Shown: positions 1 through 6,740 of the stretch, in pieces | How positions within the stretch are numbered: the stretch's first letter is position 1 | Layout: each line of letters begins with the position of its first letter | Source of the DNA: Nanobdellota archaeon | Lineage (GTDB): Archaea > Nanobdellota > Nanobdellia > Woesearchaeales > GW2011-AR15 | Direction: 5' to 3' | Assembly: GCA_018815145.1 (NCBI GenBank) | Contig: JAHIYL010000125.1 | Span: 1-7,074, forward strand | Length of the DNA: 7,074 bases | Program-made: the position numbers and the translations under genes | Notes under the pieces: model-generated | Database searches by the model: none | What the model saw: only the letters and a program-made list of their open reading frames with translations | Told to the model about the DNA's origin: nothing

Positions 1-13
1 AAAACAAGAAAAG

Positions 14-21
14 TTATAAAT
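14..21 (+). promoter_or_regulatory. TATA box for the SPFH gene (leaderless promoter)
   Basis: TTATAAAT is preceded by an A-rich stretch that could serve as a BRE. Its centre is about 27 bases before the ATG at 45, the usual distance from an archaeal TATA box to the transcription start. Transcription would therefore begin at or next to the start codon. No Shine-Dalgarno sequence lies between box and ATG. Confidence 0.65.
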
Positions 22-44
22 CCCTCTTCCATAATCTTAATATT

Positions 45-920
45 ATGGCTGATATCGATGATGAAATTAAAAATTTTTCAAAAAGGGGTAAAAGAATGAA
101 ACAAGACATATATGCTATGAAAAAATTCCCTGTAAAATTATTTGTTGCAATCGGAATCATACTGCTCCTGATTGTATTGATACCAAGCTTCATTGTTATT
201 GTCAATGACGGAGAAGTTGGTGTAAGAAAGACGCTTGGTAAGATCAGTGACAGAGAGCTATACGGAGGTATCCACTTTGCATTCCCTCCGATAACAAGCA
301 TCCAGAAATGGGATGTAAGGACCCAACAGATTGAAGAGCAGGCAACAGTTCCTTCAAATGAAGGCTTGATAGTCAGCCTGGATGTGAGTGTCATCTATCA
401 CCTGAATGATGGACAGGTCGCCGAACTTTACAAGGCAACCTCAAGGAATTATTGGGATACACTGCTCATCCCATACCTTAGGAATGCAATAAGAGACATA
501 TCCTCAAAATACAAGGTTGCTGACCTCTATTCAGAAAAAGGCAGGAGGCAGGTTTCAATCGACATGCATGATTACTTGATCGAGAAGCTTGAGCCAAGGG
601 GAATAATCATCGAAGATGTATTGTTGAGAGATATAAAAATCCCTGAAGAATTGACAAGGGCTATCGAGGCGAAGCTCACAGCAGACCAGCTCATCCAGCA
701 GAAGGAATTCGAGCTTGAGCAGGCAAAATTGAATGCTGAGATAAGAGTGACTGAAGCAAAAGGTATTGCAGAAGCTCAGCAGATAATAGATAAGACCCTG
801 ACAAGTGAGTATCTCCAATATCTTGCTATCCAGAATATCAATCCTGATGCTGATGTCATCTATATCCCTATGGACGGGCTGCTTCCGATAACTGAAGCGA
901 CACGGATCAAGGCAAAGTAG
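45..920 (+). CDS. SPFH/band 7 (prohibitin-like) membrane protein
   Basis: This 291-residue protein belongs to the SPFH (stomatin/prohibitin/flotillin/HflK) superfamily. After a basic cytoplasmic N-terminus (1-29), residues 30-53 form one hydrophobic membrane anchor. The SPFH domain follows (about 54-200, with NDGEVGVRKTLGK at its start and RDIKIPEELTRAIEAKL near its end). A charged, Ala/Glu-rich coiled coil runs from about 203 to 250, then a short tail. Family members oligomerise into membrane rings that act as scaffolds or modulate membrane proteases; a specific partner cannot be read here, and no NfeD-like gene is adjacent. The start at 45 is chosen because the TATA box at 14-21 fits leaderless initiation exactly. 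An in-frame ATG at 96, preceded by GGGG, is an alternative and would still keep the anchor. The family call is firm; the cellular role is inferred. Confidence 0.93.
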   Translation: MADIDDEIKNFSKRGKRMKQDIYAMKKFPVKLFVAIGIILLLIVLIPSFIVIVNDGEVGVRKTLGKISDRELYGGIHFAFPPITSIQKWDVRTQQIEEQATVPSNEGLIVSLDVSVIYHLNDGQVAELYKATSRNYWDTLLIPYLRNAIRDISSKYKVADLYSEKGRRQVSIDMHDYLIEKLEPRGIIIEDVLLRDIKIPEELTRAIEAKLTADQLIQQKEFELEQAKLNAEIRVTEAKGIAEAQQIIDKTLTSEYLQYLAIQNINPDADVIYIPMDGLLPITEATRIKAK

Positions 921-967
921 CCAGGATATATAATTGGGAGCACTGGACAGGACAATTGTGCGTAGGG

Positions 968-975
968 TTTATATA
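968..975 (+). promoter_or_regulatory. Consensus TATA box for the RNase H-like gene
   Basis: TTTATATA matches the archaeal TATA consensus. Its centre is about 27 bases before the ATG at 999, so the transcript should be leaderless. The sequence between box and ATG is almost pure pyrimidine plus A and has no Shine-Dalgarno motif. Confidence 0.75.
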
Positions 976-979
976 TTAC

Positions 980-994
980 TTTTTTTGCTTTTTT
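980..994 (+). terminator. Oligo-T tracts, probable archaeal terminator of the SPFH gene
   Basis: Two T runs (seven at 980-986, six at 989-994) lie about 60 bases after the SPFH stop codon. Archaeal RNA polymerase terminates at such runs without needing a hairpin. The same bases sit between the TATA box and start codon of the next gene, so they may separate the two transcripts or simply be promoter-proximal sequence. Inference from composition only. Confidence 0.35.
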
Positions 995-998
995 ATTT

Positions 999-1736
999 AT
1001 GATAAGGAATTCTTTTATTTTTCTGGATAGGGTAGGCTATAGAAAAGAAAAAAGCATATGGGAACAGGGAGTAAAGGATTGGAATACATTTATTAAAGCA
1101 AAAAAAATAAGAGGTATTTCCGATAAGGCAAAGGGATTTTACAATAGAAAAATAATTGAGGCAAATAATGCAATTCTTGAAAACAATGCTGGTTATTTTA
1201 TTGGAAAATTACCTGCTGTTGAGAACTGGCGATTGTATAATGAATTTAAAGATGAAGCAGTGTTTCTGGATATTGAAGCATCAAGGGTCGGAGAAGAAGG
1301 ATTCATAACTGTTATTGGTCTATGTGATGGAGAAAAGACAATGCAGATGGTGAAAGGCATAAATTTAGACTTTCAAAAATTGAAAAAGATTTTAAGAAAT
1401 TACAAAATAATAATTACATTCAATGGCTCAAGTTTTGACCTTCCTTTTATCAGAAAAAGATATCCTGATGTTATTCCGGATGTTCCGCATATTGATCTGA
1501 AACATCTATGTCAAAGATTGGGATACAATTGTGGACTGAAAGAGGTTGAAAAAGAGCTTGGTATAAAAAGGCAGAATGAGATTGTTGAAAGGATGTATGG
1601 CGGAGACCCATATCTCTTATGGAGGATGTACAGAGGGAGCGGGGATGAAATTTATCTGAGGCTCTTGCTTGAGTACAATGAAGAGGATGTTGTGAATCTG
1701 GAGAGGATTTTTGAATTGCTTATTGTAAAGAACTAA
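999..1736 (+). CDS. RNase H-fold DEDD exonuclease-like protein (YprB/RNase_H_2 type)
   Basis: This 245-residue protein has the acidic motifs of DEDD 3'-5' exonucleases. Exo I is VFLDIEAS (D91 and E93). Exo II is ITFNGSSFDLPFI (N142, D147). HIDLKH follows (D166). Exo III is YNEEDVVNL (D230). This order and spacing match the RNase_H_2/YprB family. The N-terminal 35 residues (FLDRVGYRKEKSIWEQGVKDW region) resemble the helical 'GIG..tE..LW..GI..W' segment often found before this domain, which may bind nucleic acid. All catalytic acidic residues appear present, so metal-dependent nuclease activity is likely, but the substrate is unknown. It has its own promoter and converges on the lipoprotein gene with a 22-base gap, so it is probably monocistronic. 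Family call strong, role unassigned. Confidence 0.87.
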   Translation: MIRNSFIFLDRVGYRKEKSIWEQGVKDWNTFIKAKKIRGISDKAKGFYNRKIIEANNAILENNAGYFIGKLPAVENWRLYNEFKDEAVFLDIEASRVGEEGFITVIGLCDGEKTMQMVKGINLDFQKLKKILRNYKIIITFNGSSFDLPFIRKRYPDVIPDVPHIDLKHLCQRLGYNCGLKEVEKELGIKRQNEIVERMYGGDPYLLWRMYRGSGDEIYLRLLLEYNEEDVVNLERIFELLIVKN

Positions 1737-1758
1737 AACTCTTATTAAGCCATCAAAA

Positions 1759-3969
1759 CTATGCCCTCAAAATAGGAATTACACCATTAGAAGCAAATTT
1801 GATATCATCATCACTGCTCTTGCTAAAAGGATAATCTCCTCCGAAGATTCCTGTCTTGACAATCTTTCCATCCCAACTGTTAAGCAAGCATGGTGAATCT
1901 GCCTTCTGCCTGAAATCAAGAAGAGAATCTGGATTCCTGCTAATGAAGACTGACTGTTCACCACCTTTCTGGATGAACTTATTAGCGTATATGTTTCCTT
2001 CATCAAAATAAGATGAATAGTATTTAGGATATATCGCAGGTAGATTGTCATCCTCCTTAAGGTAAATGCAGTTAGATATGTATTCTAGTCTGGGCCCTTC
2101 TTCTAACCCATCTGATAAACTGAATATTGCACAGTATTTACTATCTTTCTTTTTTGGACAGTTTGTGCCATATGTTGACTCAGAATATACCAGGTTTCCG
2201 ATGACCTTGTTTTCTATCATGGACATAATTGGAGGTTCTCCTTGTTTCCATTTGTCATGTTCATTGAAATTATAGATTGTGTTGAATAATATCTTTGCCT
2301 GATCACTGTATATGTCTATTGGCCGATTTCTTGGCGAGATTATCAGGTTGTTCTGGACATCTACAATGGTATTTTCACTTTTTGTCTGTACTGCCCTATC
2401 ATAATCCTTAACTACATTCCGGATCACTCTGGCGCCTGATCCGTAATCAACTCCAATTGCTGAACCCAATCCTCCCTGCTCCAGCAAAACATTTTCAAAG
2501 ATATTGTCGATGATCATGGCTTTGGAGAAATCAGCGAGATATATGGAATCAGTAATACCTATCCATAATGGAGACTCATGCTCGAACCTGCTGTTGCGTA
2601 CCAGAAATGCAGAGGAATCAGCCATTATGAAAACAAGTCTGTGATTAAAGGCATCGGGACTGCGTCCTTCTACATTCCGAAATTCAACATCATCAAAGAC
2701 GACTTCTGAGCAGTCTGTGAGTAAGACGGGTGCACTTGCTGTTTCAAAATCGCTCATCATAAGGTGCGATAGTTTTGAACCATACAGATTGATATTCTTT
2801 ATCATGGAACCTTTACTATTCCTAAACACCAATCCAAAATCTGACTTGGCTATGAAGTTGACATCCTGATCTTCCATACCTACAAATTGTACTGATTTTT
2901 CATCCATGATTAGGTCAGTTGAATAACTTACAATCTCGGGAAGAACTACCGAAGCATCATCTGGCCTGCAAGACAGGCATTTGAAATCAATTCCTCTGCT
3001 TTGAATAGCTATGTTCGTTAAATCATAATCTCCTTCATAGAATTTAAAAATGAATTCATCTCTCTCTGCATTTTCTTCATCATTAAATATGGTTTCAACT
3101 GCTGTACTCAGCGTATCATAGCAATGCACGCTCTCTGGATAGGGAGAATAATCAGGAACATGCGAAAAGTCATCACAAAAGAAGGGAATCAAGAGGCACG
3201 GCCTTTGGCCTTCACAATAATCATTATCTTCACCCCCGTTTAATCCTGAATCATCAAAATAGTATGTCTTTGGATTCACCAGAATTGGCTCATAATCCTC
3301 ATTTATATACTTTTCATCAAAGAAATCATTTTCCCAGACACATTGATTCATCCTTCTTTCTTCTTCTTGTTCCTGATCTTCAAGAATGTCATCGACCGCG
3401 ACTGACAAGGGAAGTCTGTCCTCATCTCTCCATCCAAGATTGTCCTCATTTATCATCTTGCATCTGATATCCAATTCTATTTCTGGGTCTCCAACAAGGA
3501 GCTTATGCACTTCATCATCCCTGGAAGTCCAACGCAGACATCTCACTGTATCGGAACTCATATCCTCATCAGAAGGATAAATATCCGAACCTTCACCACT
3601 GCATAACCAGCAGTCATTAGAACTGAATAGTGTCCATCCGTCAGTGCTGTCAGGATTGGTTTGACATTTATGTAAATGAAATTGGGACCTAGCAATTTCT
3701 TTGAAATTGGGCTCTTCTTCCAATTCATTTGGAACCCCATACAGATAATATCCCTCTTCAATCTCCTCCTCCTGAATTTTTCTATGTTCTGTGCATCCTC
3801 TCTCCTTGAATTCATTCTTCGTATTCACAGCAAACCACATCGGCTGTTCAAGATCATCAAAATCTATCCTACATTCATAACAGCCATATTCTTCCGGAAT
3901 CATTCCGCAGGAAACAAGAAAAAGCAGGGATAATAGTAAGCCATATAAGAGGACAATTTTTTTCATCAT
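1759..3969 (-). CDS. Large Cys-rich lipoprotein with right-handed beta-helix
   Basis: This 736-residue protein starts with MMKK, a hydrophobic stretch (5-18) and a lipobox, LVSC, with Cys21 as the lipid-anchor site, so it should be tethered outside the membrane. Residues about 25-335 are acidic and contain 15 further cysteines, including CYEC (30-33), CWLC (120-123) and CLSC (331-334), a pattern suited to disulfides or metal. From about 236 an entry motif (DDSGLNGG, later DTLSTAVETI and FYEGDYDL) precedes beta-helix coils of roughly 20-25 residues from about 355 to 600. The C-terminus DFRQKADSPC...GIFGG is typical of where parallel beta-helix proteins end. Such proteins bind or cleave polysaccharides, or act as adhesins; no catalytic site was recognised. 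It is divergent from the DUF362 gene. Two adjacent ATGs (3969 and 3966) are possible starts, and the upstream TATA-like spacing slightly favours the second. Confidence 0.85.
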   Translation of the reverse strand: MMKKIVLLYGLLLSLLFLVSCGMIPEEYGCYECRIDFDDLEQPMWFAVNTKNEFKERGCTEHRKIQEEEIEEGYYLYGVPNELEEEPNFKEIARSQFHLHKCQTNPDSTDGWTLFSSNDCWLCSGEGSDIYPSDEDMSSDTVRCLRWTSRDDEVHKLLVGDPEIELDIRCKMINEDNLGWRDEDRLPLSVAVDDILEDQEQEEERRMNQCVWENDFFDEKYINEDYEPILVNPKTYYFDDSGLNGGEDNDYCEGQRPCLLIPFFCDDFSHVPDYSPYPESVHCYDTLSTAVETIFNDEENAERDEFIFKFYEGDYDLTNIAIQSRGIDFKCLSCRPDDASVVLPEIVSYSTDLIMDEKSVQFVGMEDQDVNFIAKSDFGLVFRNSKGSMIKNINLYGSKLSHLMMSDFETASAPVLLTDCSEVVFDDVEFRNVEGRSPDAFNHRLVFIMADSSAFLVRNSRFEHESPLWIGITDSIYLADFSKAMIIDNIFENVLLEQGGLGSAIGVDYGSGARVIRNVVKDYDRAVQTKSENTIVDVQNNLIISPRNRPIDIYSDQAKILFNTIYNFNEHDKWKQGEPPIMSMIENKVIGNLVYSESTYGTNCPKKKDSKYCAIFSLSDGLEEGPRLEYISNCIYLKEDDNLPAIYPKYYSSYFDEGNIYANKFIQKGGEQSVFISRNPDSLLDFRQKADSPCLLNSWDGKIVKTGIFGGDYPFSKSSDDDIKFASNGVIPILRA

Positions 3970-3989
3970 TTTTTCAATATCTAATTAAT

Positions 3990-3997
3990 TATATTAA
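3990..3997 (-). promoter_or_regulatory. Possible TATA box for the lipoprotein gene
   Basis: Read on the minus strand this is TTAATATA, one base from the TTTATATA box upstream of the RNase H-like gene. Its centre is about 24 bases before the first ATG (3969) and about 27 before the second (3966), which matches the spacing of the other leaderless genes if the second ATG is used. The whole region is AT-rich, so the call is tentative. Confidence 0.45.
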
Positions 3998-4013
3998 TCT
4001 TTCTACCCCAATC

Positions 4014-4024
4014 TTTTTAAATTT
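4014..4024 (+). promoter_or_regulatory. TATA box for the DUF362-protease operon
   Basis: TTTTTAAATTT is centred about 26 bases before the ATG at 4045, with a pyrimidine-rich stretch and no Shine-Dalgarno sequence between, so a leaderless transcript is expected. Because TTTAAA is its own complement, the box could also serve the divergent lipoprotein gene, which would then have a leader of about 20 bases. Confidence 0.65.
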
Positions 4025-4044
4025 GCCGCTCTTCTTTTTTTACC

Positions 4045-5097
4045 ATGACAGACGTATATTTTTTCGAAACAAAGGATAAGGAAGATATCCTAAAAAAGAT
4101 CCCTATGCTGTTTGATAGGGCATTTAAAGGTCTTGTAAAGACAGGAGATTTCACAGCAGTAAAAGTGCATTTTGGCGAGCTTGGGAACAAGACACACGTA
4201 GATTACAGATATGCAAAAGAGATTGTGAAAAAAGTCAAAAGTTGCGGGGCAAAAACCTTTGTCACAGACACAAATGCTCTCTATAAAGGCAATCGGCACA
4301 ATTCTGTTGACCATCTTGAGAATGCAAGAGCACATGGCTTCACACATGAGAACCTTGATTGTCCGGTGATAATAGCTGACGGCCTGCATGGGCACAGCTC
4401 ATGTGAAGTAGAGATAAACAAAAAGCATTTCAAGACAGTGAAAATAGGTTCTGAGATATGCGAAGCAGACTCAATCATCTTTTCAACGCATTTCAAAGGA
4501 CACATGGCTGCAGGTTTCGGGGGGTCGATCAAGAACATCTGCATGGGCTGCGCATCCAGGGCAGGAAAGCAGCAGCAGCATTCTTCGATAAAACCTGAAG
4601 TAGAGCAGGAAAAATGCATTAAGTGCAGAGCCTGCGGCAGATACTGCCCTGAGGATGCAATCACTTATGAAGAAGGACCTGCATTGATAAATCAGGATAA
4701 ATGCGTAGGCTGTAATGAATGTGTAGCTGCCTGTCCTACAGGTGCCATTGAAGTGAGATGGGATTCTTCGCGCAGTGACTTCCAGGAAAAGATGGCTGAA
4801 TATGCATATGGCGGGATATTTGGCAAAAGAGTAGGATTCATAAATTTTCTTTTCAACATAACAAAGGACTGCGACTGTTTCTCTGATGCAGGAAAACCCA
4901 TAATTGATTGTATAGGAGTCCTTGCCAGTACTGATCCGGTCGCAATTGATCAGGCCTGTCTTGATCTGGTGAAAAAAAGGACAGGAAAAGACAATATCTT
5001 TGAAGAATTGCACGGCTTTGACAATACAGTCCAGTTGAGACACGGTGAAGAGATAGGCCTTGGGAAGCGGGAGTACAAGCTGATTCATGTAAAATGA
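4045..5097 (+). CDS. DUF362 protein with two 4Fe-4S ferredoxin motifs
   Basis: This 350-residue protein is a DUF362-type iron-sulfur protein. DUF362 sequence fills both ends: VKVHFGELGNKTHV (40-52), the FKGH segment (150-153), KNICMGCASRAGK (163-175), and a C-terminal part with ASTDPVAIDQACLDLV (294-309). A two-cluster ferredoxin insert lies between: CxxCxxCxxxCP at C191/C194/C197/C201 and again at C220/C223/C226/C230. All eight ligands are intact, so two 4Fe-4S clusters are expected. Additional cysteines at 166/169 and 276/278 could bind another metal. The protein should be cytoplasmic and act in electron transfer or iron-sulfur handling; its reaction is not established. The stop overlaps the start of the next gene by ATGA, so the two are co-transcribed and translationally coupled. 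The start follows from the leaderless promoter at 4014-4024. Confidence 0.92.
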   Translation: MTDVYFFETKDKEDILKKIPMLFDRAFKGLVKTGDFTAVKVHFGELGNKTHVDYRYAKEIVKKVKSCGAKTFVTDTNALYKGNRHNSVDHLENARAHGFTHENLDCPVIIADGLHGHSSCEVEINKKHFKTVKIGSEICEADSIIFSTHFKGHMAAGFGGSIKNICMGCASRAGKQQQHSSIKPEVEQEKCIKCRACGRYCPEDAITYEEGPALINQDKCVGCNECVAACPTGAIEVRWDSSRSDFQEKMAEYAYGGIFGKRVGFINFLFNITKDCDCFSDAGKPIIDCIGVLASTDPVAIDQACLDLVKKRTGKDNIFEELHGFDNTVQLRHGEEIGLGKREYKLIHVK

Positions 5098-5693
5098 AAT
5101 TCTCAAAAATAGAGCTTGAACATCTGTTCAAGGCCTGGATAATCATATCAGTATCATTTGCAATAGTGAATTCAGGCGGATTCTATATGCTGAGAGACTT
5201 TAATTATCTGCTTTTTATGTTGATGTTTGTTCTTTCATCAGTCACAATAGGCATTGGCTTTCTCCTTCATGAGATAGGGCACAAGCTGCTGGCGCAAAGA
5301 TATGGATGCATTGCAGAATTCAGGTACAACCTCCGGATGCTCTACACTGCCCTCATCATCTCTTTTTTTCAGATTTTATATGTGGCACCAGGGGCAGTAA
5401 TCATACATGGGCACCTGACCAAAGAAAAGAATGGAAAGATAAGCCTTGCAGGGCCTATGGCAAATGTTGTGCTGAGCCTTGTTTTCTTGGTTTTGTACTT
5501 TGCTTTTCCAATTGAGATTCTTAGGTTTGTATTCAGCTATGGTTTCCAGATAAATACATGGATTGCACTCTTTAACATGATTCCTTTTATGAATTTTGAT
5601 GGGTTAAAGATAATGCAGTGGAATAAGACAGTGTATTTTGGGACTGTTGGAATGCTTGTTGTATTTTTGGGTATTAATGCACTTGTATTATAG
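5094..5693 (+). CDS. M50 (site-2 protease-like) membrane metalloprotease
   Basis: This 199-residue protein is hydrophobic over most of its length and carries both hallmarks of M50 intramembrane zinc proteases. HEIGH (59-63) within a membrane segment gives His59 and His63 as zinc ligands and Glu60 as catalytic base. NMIPFMNFDG (161-170) corresponds to the family NxxPxxxxDG motif, with Asp169 as third ligand. A loop with GKISLAGPMANVVLSL (114-129) lies between, as is usual. Hydrophobic segments occur at about 12-30, 37-57, 84-104, 121-140 and 145-165, with a last one at 180-198. There is no PDZ or CBS domain, so this is a minimal form. It overlaps the DUF362 gene by four bases (ATGA), so translation likely depends on that gene. 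Substrate unknown. It converges with the DUF1893 gene, with only 25 AT-rich bases between. Confidence 0.88.
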   Translation: MKFSKIELEHLFKAWIIISVSFAIVNSGGFYMLRDFNYLLFMLMFVLSSVTIGIGFLLHEIGHKLLAQRYGCIAEFRYNLRMLYTALIISFFQILYVAPGAVIIHGHLTKEKNGKISLAGPMANVVLSLVFLVLYFAFPIEILRFVFSYGFQINTWIALFNMIPFMNFDGLKIMQWNKTVYFGTVGMLVVFLGINALVL

Positions 5694-5718
5694 GAATAAA
5701 ATTTGTAATAATTCGTAT

Positions 5719-6117
5719 CTAAAGATGGAACAATTTCAATAAATCCTCATAGAACTTCTCATTGCTGGTATAGTCCATTGCCTTCTTCTCCATTGGACAT
5801 ATGCCTGTCTTGTCATTATTCAAGATATTCTCTACAACCAAATCCTTATGAACAACAATACTATTTTTTTCCAATAGTTCCTGTGCAGGCTCTGAAATAA
5901 CATCAGTATAAACTTCCAAAATAAAACCTGAATGCACAATCACTCTTGCCGCAGCTAATCCAATCACCTTGTCATGCAGGATACAGTTGCTCTCTGTTCC
6001 AATGTATTTCCTGGCACATTCAAGGATAGGTCTAAGGCCTGACTTATTAATATAATATATCATCTCATTATTTTTGAAAAGTGCCAGGGTATATTTGGAA
6101 AAATCAGGTTCATTCAT
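5719..6117 (-). CDS. DUF1893 protein (deaminase-like fold)
   Basis: This 132-residue protein resembles DUF1893, a family whose structure in Thermotoga (TM1506) shows a cytidine-deaminase-like fold. Visible family features are YTLALFKNNEMIY (9-21), LHDKVIGLAAARVIVHSG (48-64), the EVYTDVISEPAQELLEKN segment (68-85), and GICPMEKKA (105-113) with Cys107. The classical deaminase HxE and PCxxC pair is not evident, so deaminase chemistry should not be assumed. The start at 6117 is preferred over an in-frame ATG at 6168: it forms an ATGA overlap with the stop of the upstream membrane gene, and the family similarity begins just after it. The residues between the two ATGs are simply the upstream gene's end read in another frame. 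Co-transcription with the membrane gene suggests the two handle the same small molecule. Confidence 0.85.
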   Translation of the reverse strand: MNEPDFSKYTLALFKNNEMIYYINKSGLRPILECARKYIGTESNCILHDKVIGLAAARVIVHSGFILEVYTDVISEPAQELLEKNSIVVHKDLVVENILNNDKTGICPMEKKAMDYTSNEKFYEDLLKLFHL

Positions 6118-6620
6118 GATATTGAATTTTTCATAGGTTTTGCTGCTTTGTCTGCAATAATTGCCCAAATAACATTTGACACGAATAGTGCAAACACCAA
6201 CATAAGCATCACTTTCATAGGCATACCGACAATATAGTAATCAATTGTCATCAAAATTGGTAGCTCTATCATAAATGCCAGCAGTACAGATATTACGGCA
6301 CTTATATTTTTCCTGTAGAAAACTCCTGCAAAAAAACCAAGGACTGCATTGAAAAGCAGTATGTAGGGATTTGACATAAGGATTGCTGAATATGCTGAGC
6401 CAATAATTCCTGTCAAAAGACCACCCATGGGACCATATATCATCGCAGCCATGAATATCCCGAGCTGAAAGAAATGGAGCTTGAATCCAAATGGTGTTGA
6501 GATATTGAGCATCCCTAAAATATTTGGTACAATCAGAAGAAAAATGAATAGTGAGACTGTCTTAAAATTCCATTCTGCATCAAATGAGAACATTTGTCTG
6601 TAGTCATAATTGTATTTCAT
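6114..6620 (-). CDS. ECF transporter S-component-like membrane protein
   Basis: This 168-residue integral membrane protein has about five to six hydrophobic segments (about 22-38, 47-62, 65-82, 86-102, 106-126, 137-156) and short charged ends. Length and pattern fit substrate-binding S components of energy-coupling-factor vitamin transporters. Family-like features are FQLGIFMAAMIYGPMGGLLTGIIGS (51-75; a Gly-rich membrane helix) and FNAVLGFFAGVFYRK (90-104). No ATPase or EcfT gene is present here, so it would share a module encoded elsewhere or act alone. The ligand cannot be read. It is followed by DUF1893 with an ATGA overlap. Unlike the plus-strand genes it has a Shine-Dalgarno-like GAGGT ten bases before the ATG, implying a transcript with a leader. 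Other small membrane families are possible, so the S-component call is moderate. Confidence 0.7.
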   Translation of the reverse strand: MKYNYDYRQMFSFDAEWNFKTVSLFIFLLIVPNILGMLNISTPFGFKLHFFQLGIFMAAMIYGPMGGLLTGIIGSAYSAILMSNPYILLFNAVLGFFAGVFYRKNISAVISVLLAFMIELPILMTIDYYIVGMPMKVMLMLVFALFVSNVIWAIIADKAAKPMKNSIS

Positions 6621-6630
6621 CTATGTTAAA

Positions 6631-6634
6631 CCTC
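6631..6634 (-). promoter_or_regulatory. Shine-Dalgarno-like GAGG before the S-component gene
   Basis: On the minus strand GAGGT lies with ten bases between GAGG and the ATG at 6620. It supports that ATG and indicates a leadered mRNA, in contrast to the three clearly leaderless plus-strand genes. The spacing is a little long. Confidence 0.45.
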
Positions 6635-6654
6635 GCCGTATTTCATAGCTTGTC

Positions 6655-6665
6655 ATTTTTATTTT
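6655..6665 (-). promoter_or_regulatory. Possible TATA box for the S-component/DUF1893 operon
   Basis: On the minus strand AAAATAAAAAT is the nearest AT-rich box upstream of the gene starting at 6620. It would place transcription start near 6633, just at the GAGG. A TTTATG-type box inside the palindrome arm (6678-6691) is an alternative that would leave a leader of about 40 bases. Neither is a good consensus match. Confidence 0.3.
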
Positions 6666-6677
6666 GATCTCTCACTG

Positions 6678-6737
6678 TAACATAAATTTTTCCTTTTCCC
6701 CTCACATTGTATGGGGAAAACGGGAAAATTTATGTTA
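6678..6737. repeat. 60-base imperfect palindrome (long hairpin)
   Basis: Arms 6678-6701 and 6713-6737 are inverted copies around an 11-base loop (6702-6712). From the outside in there are 13 perfect pairs (TAACATAAATTTT against AAAATTTATGTTA), one mismatch, two pairs, one unpaired base and eight pairs (CCCC/TTTT against AAAA/GGGG). That is 23 base pairs in total. It lies between the S-component gene and the IS110-type element, so it may be a boundary structure, a target site of the element, a small miniature element, or a transcription-ending hairpin for the leftward transposase transcript. Confidence 0.9.
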
Positions 6738-6740
6738 GGC

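Noticed and set aside
2066..3933. Plus-strand frames opposite the lipoprotein gene
   Set aside because: The lipoprotein has a signal peptide, lipobox and beta-helix in one uninterrupted frame. The opposing frames are short and featureless.
4090..5146. Several minus-strand reading frames (up to about 207 codons) opposite the DUF362 and protease genes
   Set aside because: They are shadows of genes with intact motifs. Their cysteine- and serine-rich peptides look like out-of-frame translation and have no promoter.
6118..6168. Upstream ATG at 6168 extending DUF1893 by 17 residues
   Set aside because: The extra residues are the S-component gene's end in another frame. The ATG at 6117 gives the ATGA overlap and fits the family start.
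6678..6737. Bulge-helix-bulge splice or rRNA-processing motif in the palindrome
   Set aside because: The stem has one mismatch and one single-base bulge, not two three-base bulges around four pairs, and no rRNA or tRNA is adjacent.
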